64,000 nucleotides of DNA from Aromatoleum toluvorans (GTDB taxonomy: Bacteria > Pseudomonadota > Gammaproteobacteria > Burkholderiales > Rhodocyclaceae). Where the stretch lies: NCBI RefSeq assembly GCF_012910905.1, contig NZ_WTVN01000018.1, positions 1-64,000 of the forward strand. The letters are read 5' to 3'. Each line of letters opens with the position of its first letter. The stretch's first letter is position 1. Made by a program: the position numbers and the translations under genes. A model generated the notes under the pieces. It worked only from the letters and a program-made list of their open reading frames with translations. It ran no database searches and was not told where the DNA came from. Positions 58,674 through 64,000 of this stretch are shown here, in pieces.

Positions 58674-59414
58674 ATGACTCAGAAAGTCGCACTCGTTACC
58701 GGCGCCATGGGTGGTTTGGGCACCGCGATCTGCCAGTCGCTGGCCAAGGACGGCCTGAAGGTCGTTGCCAACTGTCTGCCGGGTTTCCCGCAGAAGGATG
58801 AATGGCTTGCCAAGCAGAAGGCACTCGGCTTCGAGTTCATCCCCGCTGAAGGCGACGTATCCGATTACGAGTCCTGCAAGGCGATGGTCGCGAAGATCGA
58901 AGCGGAAGTCGGCGCGATCGACGTCCTGGTGAACAACGCCGGCATCACCCGCGACAAGTTCTTCCCCAAGATGGAGAAGGGCCAGTGGGATGCGGTGATC
59001 AGCACCAACCTGAACAGCCTGTTCAACGTCACGCACCACGTATCGCCGAAGATGGCCGAGCGCGGCTGGGGCCGCATCATCAACATCTCGTCGGTGAACG
59101 GCGTCAAGGGCCAGGCCGGTCAGACCAACTACTCGACCGCCAAGGCGGGCGTGCTCGGCTTCACCAAGGCGCTCGCCGCCGAACTCGCAACCAAGGGCGT
59201 CACCGTGAACGCCATCGCCCCGGGCTACATCGGTACCGAGATGGTCATGGCGATCCGCGACGATATCCGCCAGGGCATCATCGACACCGTCCCGATGAAG
59301 CGCCTCGGCAAGCCCGAGGAAATCGGCGCGCTGTGCTCCTACCTCGCGTCCGAACTCGCCGGCTATGTCACCGGTGCGACCATCAACATCAACGGCGGCC
59401 TGCACATGTGCTGA
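58674..59414 (+). CDS. phaB: Acetoacetyl-CoA reductase, copy 2
   Basis: A 246-residue paralogue of the preceding gene, with VTGAMGGLGTAICQSLAKDG, NNAGITRDKFFPKM and catalytic NISSVNGVKGQAGQTNYSTA followed by K. Equal length and strong similarity show a tandem duplication, old enough for clear divergence. It has its own candidate promoter and terminator, so the copies may be expressed under different conditions. The in-frame extension upstream is rejected. Confidence 0.93.
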   Translation: MTQKVALVTGAMGGLGTAICQSLAKDGLKVVANCLPGFPQKDEWLAKQKALGFEFIPAEGDVSDYESCKAMVAKIEAEVGAIDVLVNNAGITRDKFFPKMEKGQWDAVISTNLNSLFNVTHHVSPKMAERGWGRIINISSVNGVKGQAGQTNYSTAKAGVLGFTKALAAELATKGVTVNAIAPGYIGTEMVMAIRDDIRQGIIDTVPMKRLGKPEEIGALCSYLASELAGYVTGATININGGLHMC

Positions 59415-59446
59415 TGCAGTATTCCGCTCCCGCGGATCGCTGCGAG

Positions 59447-59471
59447 ACCCCGCCAATTGGCGGGGTTTTTA
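59447..59471 (+). terminator. Terminator after the second phaB
   Basis: Stem accccgcc/ggcggggt with AATT loop, then ttttattt. Confidence 0.9.
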
Positions 59472-59485
59472 TTTCTGCACCGCGG

Positions 59486-59491
59486 TATAAT
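59486..59491 (+). promoter_or_regulatory. Candidate -10 box for phaR
   Basis: A perfect TATAAT, 48 bp before the phaR start and just after the terminator. The -35 is poor, as may suit a regulated promoter; PhaR usually represses itself. Confidence 0.5.
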
Positions 59492-59539
59492 TTCACGGCA
59501 CATGTAGAGCGGAACGACCGCCGCCGAGGAGAGGTAGTG

Positions 59540-60169
59540 ATGGCTGAACAGGCTCGTCTCATCAAGAAGTATCCCAATCGTCGTCTGTACGACACCCGAA
59601 CCAGCTCCTACATCACGTTGGCCGACGTGAAGGAACTCGTGCTCGGACGCGAAGAATTCCAGGTCGTCGACGCCAAGACGGGTGAAGATCTGACGCGCAG
59701 CATCCTGCTCCAGATCATCCTCGAAGAAGAGGCGGGCGGTGCCCCGATGTTCACCAGTGACCTGCTCGCGCACATGATCCGCTTCTACGGCAATGCGACG
59801 CAGGGGATGATGGGCAAGTACCTCGAGAACAACATCAAGGCCTTTACCGAGATGCAGGCGAAGCTGCAGGAGCAGGCCCAGGCGATCTACGGTGAGAACA
59901 GCCCGATCAGCCAGGACCTGTGGGCCCAGTTCCTGAACTTCCAGGGGCCGGCGCTGCAGAGCGTGATGGGTACCTACGTCGATCAGAGCAAGAAGATGTT
60001 CTCGCAGATGCAGGAGCAGATCGAGAGCCAGACCCGCAACATCTTCACCGGTTTCCCGTTCCCGAGCTACGCCCCGGCCGCCAAGGAAGAGCAGGCCGCG
60101 CCCCAGCAGGCCAAGGATGTGAAGGCAGAAGCAGCAACTGCGAAAACCGGCCGTTCGAGCCAGAAGTAA
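59540..60169 (+). CDS. phaR: Polyhydroxyalkanoate synthesis repressor PhaR
   Basis: A 209-residue repressor that senses PHA granules and controls phasin and itself. The DNA-binding domain opens with [20 protein letters not shown], the PHA accumulation regulator signature, followed by PHB-binding segments ([20 protein letters not shown]). A gaggag site precedes the start. No phasin gene is in the window. Confidence 0.95.
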   Translation: MAEQARLIKKYPNRRLYDTRTSSYITLADVKELVLGREEFQVVDAKTGEDLTRSILLQIILEEEAGGAPMFTSDLLAHMIRFYGNATQGMMGKYLENNIKAFTEMQAKLQEQAQAIYGENSPISQDLWAQFLNFQGPALQSVMGTYVDQSKKMFSQMQEQIESQTRNIFTGFPFPSYAPAAKEEQAAPQQAKDVKAEAATAKTGRSSQK

Positions 60170-60222
60170 GATTTCGACCGGGGCACTCTCGACCCCGGGC
60201 AACACCTCCCCCCCCTCAGAGC

Positions 60223-61554
60223 ATGACCCAACACAAGACCTCCGGCGTACCGCGAGTCGGTTTCGTCTCCCTCGGCTGTCCCAAGGCGACCGTCGACTCC
60301 GAACATATCCTCACGCGCCTGCGGGGCGAGGGGTACGAGATTTCAGGCAGTTACGACGATGCGGATATCGTCGTCGTGAACACCTGCGGCTTCATCGATG
60401 CCGCTGTCGAGGAATCCCTCGATGCGATCGGCGAAGCGCTTGCCGAGAACGGCAAGGTCATCGTCACCGGCTGCCTCGGCGCCAAGGACGACGTGGTGCT
60501 GGCCGCGCATCCGCAGGTCCTTGCCGTCACGGGGCCGCATGCGACCGATGCGGTGATGAAGGCGGTGCACCAGCACCTGCCCAAGCCGCACGACCCGTTC
60601 ACCGACCTCGTGCCGCCGCAGGGCATTCGCCTCACGCCGAATCACTACGCCTACCTGAAGATCTCGGAAGGCTGCAACCACCGCTGCTCCTTCTGCATCA
60701 TCCCGTCGATGCGCGGCGACCTCGTGTCCCGCCCCATCCACGACGTGATGCGTGAAGCCGAGGCGCTGGTCGATTCGGGCGTGAAGGAGCTCCTGGTCAT
60801 CTCGCAGGACACCAGCGCCTACGGCGTCGATACCAAGTACCGCACCGGGTTCTGGAACGGCCGGCCGCTCAAGACGAAGCTGATCGACCTGGCGAAGGCG
60901 CTCGGCGAACTCGGCGTCTGGGTGCGCATGCATTATGTGTACCCGTACCCCAGCGTGGACGAACTGATTCCGCTGATGGCCGAAGGCAAGATCCTGCCTT
61001 ATCTGGATGTACCGTTCCAGCATGCCAGCCCGCGTATCCTCAAGGCGATGCGGCGCCCGGCAAACGCCGAGAACGTGCTCGAACGCGTCCGTGCATGGCG
61101 GAGCATCTGTCCCGATCTGACGATTCGTTCGACCTTCATCACCGGCTTCCCCGGCGAGACCGACGAGGACTTCGAACTGCTGCTGCAGTTCCTCGAAGAA
61201 GCCCGGCTCGACCGTGTCGGCGCGTTCGCCTACTCTCCCGTCGAGGGGGCAGAAGCCAATCAGCTTGCGGATCCCGTCCCCGACGAGGTCCGCGAGGAGC
61301 GCCGCATGCGGCTCATGGAGTTTCAGGAGGACATCTCGACCCAGCGGCTGGAACGCTGGATCGATCGTGAAATCACGGTCCTCGTGGACGACATCGAAGA
61401 GGACGGCGCAATTGCCCGTTCGCCGGGAGATGCTCCCGAGATCGACGGCCTCGTCATCATTCCGAACGGCGAGGGCCTGGTGCCTGGCGAATTCGCCCGC
61501 GTGCGCATCACCGATTGCGACGTGCACGACCTGTACGCCGAACCGCTCGCCTGA
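60223..61554 (+). CDS. rimO: Ribosomal protein S12 methylthiotransferase RimO
   Basis: A 443-residue radical SAM enzyme that methylthiolates an aspartate of ribosomal protein S12. An N-terminal MTTase domain holds the cysteines in [29 protein letters not shown] and TGCLGAK. The radical SAM site is [18 protein letters not shown] near residues 148-165; a TRAM domain ends the protein. Confidence 0.96.
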   Translation: MTQHKTSGVPRVGFVSLGCPKATVDSEHILTRLRGEGYEISGSYDDADIVVVNTCGFIDAAVEESLDAIGEALAENGKVIVTGCLGAKDDVVLAAHPQVLAVTGPHATDAVMKAVHQHLPKPHDPFTDLVPPQGIRLTPNHYAYLKISEGCNHRCSFCIIPSMRGDLVSRPIHDVMREAEALVDSGVKELLVISQDTSAYGVDTKYRTGFWNGRPLKTKLIDLAKALGELGVWVRMHYVYPYPSVDELIPLMAEGKILPYLDVPFQHASPRILKAMRRPANAENVLERVRAWRSICPDLTIRSTFITGFPGETDEDFELLLQFLEEARLDRVGAFAYSPVEGAEANQLADPVPDEVREERRMRLMEFQEDISTQRLERWIDREITVLVDDIEEDGAIARSPGDAPEIDGLVIIPNGEGLVPGEFARVRITDCDVHDLYAEPLA

Positions 61555-61565
61555 CGGGCCTGCCG

Positions 61566-62534
61566 ATGTTCGAGCCGATGCCGCCGAAATCCGACAAGGC
61601 CGGCCCGGTCATCGGATTGGCGCTGGGCAGCGGTGCCGCGCGCGGCTGGGCTCACCTCGGCGTGCTGCGCGTGCTGGCGCGCGAGGGCATCGAACCGCAG
61701 ATCATCTGCGGTTGTTCGATCGGGGCGTTTGTCGGCGCCGCGATGGCGTCCGGCGATCTCGAAAAGCTCACCCAGTGGGCCGAAGCACTGAAGTGGCAGG
61801 ACGTGGTGTCTCTTCTCGATGTCAGCCTGCGGGGCGGACTGATCAAGGGGCAGAAACTCATCCAGTTCTTCGAGCGCAACTTCGTCGACCGCGATTTTTC
61901 CCAGCTCGATCGCCGCTTTGCCTGTGTTGCGACCGAACTCGAGACCGGCAGGGAGGTGTGGCTGCGCGAAGGCAGCGTCTCGCGGGCGGTGCGGGCGTCG
62001 ATCGCGCTGCCGGGGCTCTTTACTCCCATCCCGCGCGATGGGCGCCTCCTGGTCGATGGCGGACTCGTGAATCCCGTCCCGGTGTCGCTGTGCCGTGCGA
62101 TGGGCGCCGACATCGTGATCGCCGTCGATCTTGGCTCGGACATGGTCGGCAGGGCATGGCGCCCGACGCCGGCGGATGAAGAAGAGACCACCGATGGATG
62201 GACGGAGCGACTCTTCGCTCGACTCGGTCTCACGATGAGCGCCATCGGCAACGGCAGCGGACGTAGTGCTCCATCGCCCGCAACGGAAGCCGCGTTGCCG
62301 TCCCTGATGACCGTGCTGACTTCCAGCATCAACATCATGCAGGTGCGCATCGCGCGCAGCCGGTTGGCGGGGGAGCCTGCCGACGTGCAGATCTCGCCGC
62401 GGCTGGGCCATATCGGCACGATGGACTTTCACCGCGCCCGCGAGGCCATCGCGGAAGGCGAGGCCGCAGTCACCAACATGCTGCCCGCCCTGCGCCATGC
62501 GCTGGGCCACACCCTTCCGGACCAATCCGCGTGA
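61566..62534 (+). CDS. Patatin-like phospholipase, RssA-type
   Basis: A 322-residue patatin-fold hydrolase. The oxyanion loop is GLALGSGAARGWAHLGVLRV, the serine is in GCSIGAFVG near residue 51, and the aspartate in LLVDGGLVNP near residue 164. Such proteins cleave acyl esters; the substrate is unknown. It lies 11 bp after rimO and overlaps the next gene by 4 bp (GTGA). Confidence 0.9.
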   Translation: MFEPMPPKSDKAGPVIGLALGSGAARGWAHLGVLRVLAREGIEPQIICGCSIGAFVGAAMASGDLEKLTQWAEALKWQDVVSLLDVSLRGGLIKGQKLIQFFERNFVDRDFSQLDRRFACVATELETGREVWLREGSVSRAVRASIALPGLFTPIPRDGRLLVDGGLVNPVPVSLCRAMGADIVIAVDLGSDMVGRAWRPTPADEEETTDGWTERLFARLGLTMSAIGNGSGRSAPSPATEAALPSLMTVLTSSINIMQVRIARSRLAGEPADVQISPRLGHIGTMDFHRAREAIAEGEAAVTNMLPALRHALGHTLPDQSA

Positions 62535-63937
62535 CCGAACTCGTAAAAGCCCTCTCTGCCGCCGTCGGGCCGTCGCATGTGCTGAGCGACACCGCCTCGA
62601 TGGCGCCCCATCTTGCCGACTGGCGCGGGCGTTATGTCGGGAGCGCGCTTGCCGTCGTCAAGCCGGCGGACACCCGGCAGGTTGCGGCCGTCGTGCGAGC
62701 CTGCGCAGCGGCGAACGTCCCGATGGTGCCGCAGGGCGGCAATACCGGTCTGTGCGGGGGGGCGACGCCTCTGCCTGACGGTCGTTCCGTGGTCATCAAC
62801 CTGTCGCGGATGAACCGTATCCGCAGCGTCGATGCCGCAAACAACGCGCTCATTGCCGAAGCCGGTTGCACGCTCGCCGCGGTCCAGCAGGCCGCCGACG
62901 CGGAGAATCGCCTGTTTCCGCTGTCGCTGGCGTCGGAGGGCAGTTGTCTCGTCGGCGGCAACCTATCGACCAATGCAGGCGGGGTGCAGGTCTTGCGCTA
63001 CGGCAACATGCGCGATCTGGTTCTCGGCGTGGAAGTCGTGCTGCCTGACGGCCGGATCTGGGATGGCCTGCGCGCACTGCGCAAGGACAACACCGGCTAC
63101 GATCTCAAACAACTCTTCATCGGCGCCGAAGGCACGCTCGGAATCGTCACGGCGGCGGTCCTCAAGCTGTTCCCGCGCCCGCGTGCCCGTGCCACCGCCT
63201 GGCTTGCCGTGCCGCACCCCGCAGTCGCCGTGGAGCTCCTCGGCTTCCTGCGCGCGCGCTGCGGGGAGCGCGTGACCGCGTTCGAGATCGTCGGCCGCGC
63301 TGCGCTCGAACTGGTGCTGCGCCATATTCCGGGCGCTCGCTCGCCGCTGGCGGGCGACCACGGCTGGTGTGTCCTGCTCGAGCTCACCGATACCCTCGAC
63401 GCACAAGCGCTGGATGCGATGCTCGAAAGTGCCATCGCGGCTGCGCTCGACACCGGGCTGGTGACCGATACCGCCATCGCCGCCAGCGTGGCGCAGGCAG
63501 CGGCACTGTGGGCCTTGCGCGAGAACATCTCCGAAGCGCAGAAGATCGAAGGCGTCAGCATCAAGCACGACATTTCGGTGCCCGTGAGCCGCATTCCGGA
63601 GTTCCTGGAACGCGCGCACGCCGAACTGACTGCGATGTGGCCGGGCGTGCGCATCGTTGCCTTTGGCCACATCGGCGACGGCAACCTCCATTACAACCTG
63701 TCGAAACCCGACGCGCTCGACAACGCGGCGTTCGTCTCGCGCACGGCGGAGGTCAATCGGGTCGTACACGACCTCGTTGCCTCCCTGCAGGGGTCGATTT
63801 CGGCCGAGCACGGGCTGGGTCAGTTGAAACGCGACGAGAATGCCCGCTACAAATCGGATCTCGAACTCGAACTGATGAGGGCGGTAAAGTCCGCCTTCGA
63901 TCCGCGCGGGCTGATGAATCCGGGGAAAGTGCTCTGA
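62531..63937 (+). CDS. FAD-binding oxidoreductase (2-hydroxyacid dehydrogenase type)
   Basis: A 468-residue flavoprotein of the D-lactate/D-2-hydroxyglutarate dehydrogenase group. The FAD_binding_4 domain shows VPQGGNTGLCGGATPLPDGR and GSCLVGGNLSTNAGGVQVLR. The C-terminal FAD-oxidase domain has AFGHIGDGNLHYNLSKPD and ISAEHGLGQLKRDENARYKS. It oxidises a D-2-hydroxyacid. The GTG start overlaps the patatin gene stop. Confidence 0.9.
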   Translation: MTELVKALSAAVGPSHVLSDTASMAPHLADWRGRYVGSALAVVKPADTRQVAAVVRACAAANVPMVPQGGNTGLCGGATPLPDGRSVVINLSRMNRIRSVDAANNALIAEAGCTLAAVQQAADAENRLFPLSLASEGSCLVGGNLSTNAGGVQVLRYGNMRDLVLGVEVVLPDGRIWDGLRALRKDNTGYDLKQLFIGAEGTLGIVTAAVLKLFPRPRARATAWLAVPHPAVAVELLGFLRARCGERVTAFEIVGRAALELVLRHIPGARSPLAGDHGWCVLLELTDTLDAQALDAMLESAIAAALDTGLVTDTAIAASVAQAAALWALRENISEAQKIEGVSIKHDISVPVSRIPEFLERAHAELTAMWPGVRIVAFGHIGDGNLHYNLSKPDALDNAAFVSRTAEVNRVVHDLVASLQGSISAEHGLGQLKRDENARYKSDLELELMRAVKSAFDPRGLMNPGKVL

Positions 63938-63962
63938 TTTCCAAAAAAACGGCGAATCAGGG

Positions 63963-63991
63963 TTTACAGGGTCCGGGGGGCACCCTATAAT
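63963..63991 (+). promoter_or_regulatory. Sigma-70 promoter at the right edge
   Basis: TTTACA, 17 bp, TATAAT, then a GC-rich discriminator (gcgcgctct). It points to a gene beyond the window, possibly a stable RNA. Confidence 0.75.
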
Positions 63992-64000
63992 GCGCGCTCT

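Overview
The window is GC-rich, gene-dense chromosomal DNA. It fits a betaproteobacterium of the Rhodocyclales type (Azoarcus, Thauera or Aromatoleum relatives). This is inferred from gene content only: a PHA cluster (phaC, two phaB, phaR), ftsK-lolA-rarA-serS order, bamD/rluD/pgeF, and a chromosomal mer locus. No transposase, integrase, phage gene, rRNA or CRISPR array was seen.

Layout. 1-415 is a broken P1B-type metal ATPase in which an internal segment is inverted, followed by a CopZ-like chaperone. 666-14088 is mostly housekeeping: TonB, ppa, nadE, glnB, Smr, trxB, a Crp-type regulator, ftsK, lolA, rarA, serS. 14085-16189 holds mltF and three tRNA genes (one Ser, two identical Arg). 16230-29128 is an accessory stretch: two arsenosugar-type glycosyltransferases, a DUF302 protein, a VTT-flavoprotein fusion, a TetR/AhpD-like cluster, and a tightly overlapping operon with an ECF sigma factor, a zinc-type anti-sigma factor, NrtS, HD-GYP and a cytochrome c bounded by NPCAAK repeats. 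29158-36376 is a mercury locus with two MerR-type promoters. 36466-44950 holds a CzcE-like protein, an AraC regulator, an AhpD-like protein, a Tat-exported hydrolase, and an arsS-arsM-pstSCAB operon. 45078-55749 holds SulP with carbonic anhydrase, Sir2, MltB, AEC, ManC, BamD, RluD and PgeF. 55871-60169 is PHA synthesis; rimO, an RssA-like patatin and an FAD oxidase close the window.

Main result. Six copies of one promoter-like pattern, TGTAAGGA, 15-16 bp, then GACTAA or GACCAA, were found by eye. Each sits upstream of an accessory transcription unit: the arsenosugar glycosyltransferases, DUF302/VTT-flavoprotein, the NPCAAK-cytochrome/sigma operon itself, DUF3179, the CzcE-like gene, and arsS-arsM-pstSCAB. 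I infer an autoregulated ECF regulon that links arsenosugar synthesis, phosphate-type uptake, periplasmic metal or redox proteins and an uncharacterised repeat cytochrome. MerR separately appears to control two mer units. A TetR factor has two matching operators around its own gene.

Limits. Everything was read by eye. Family names rest on motif recognition, not searches; promoters and operators are pattern matches; several start codons are uncertain and flagged.
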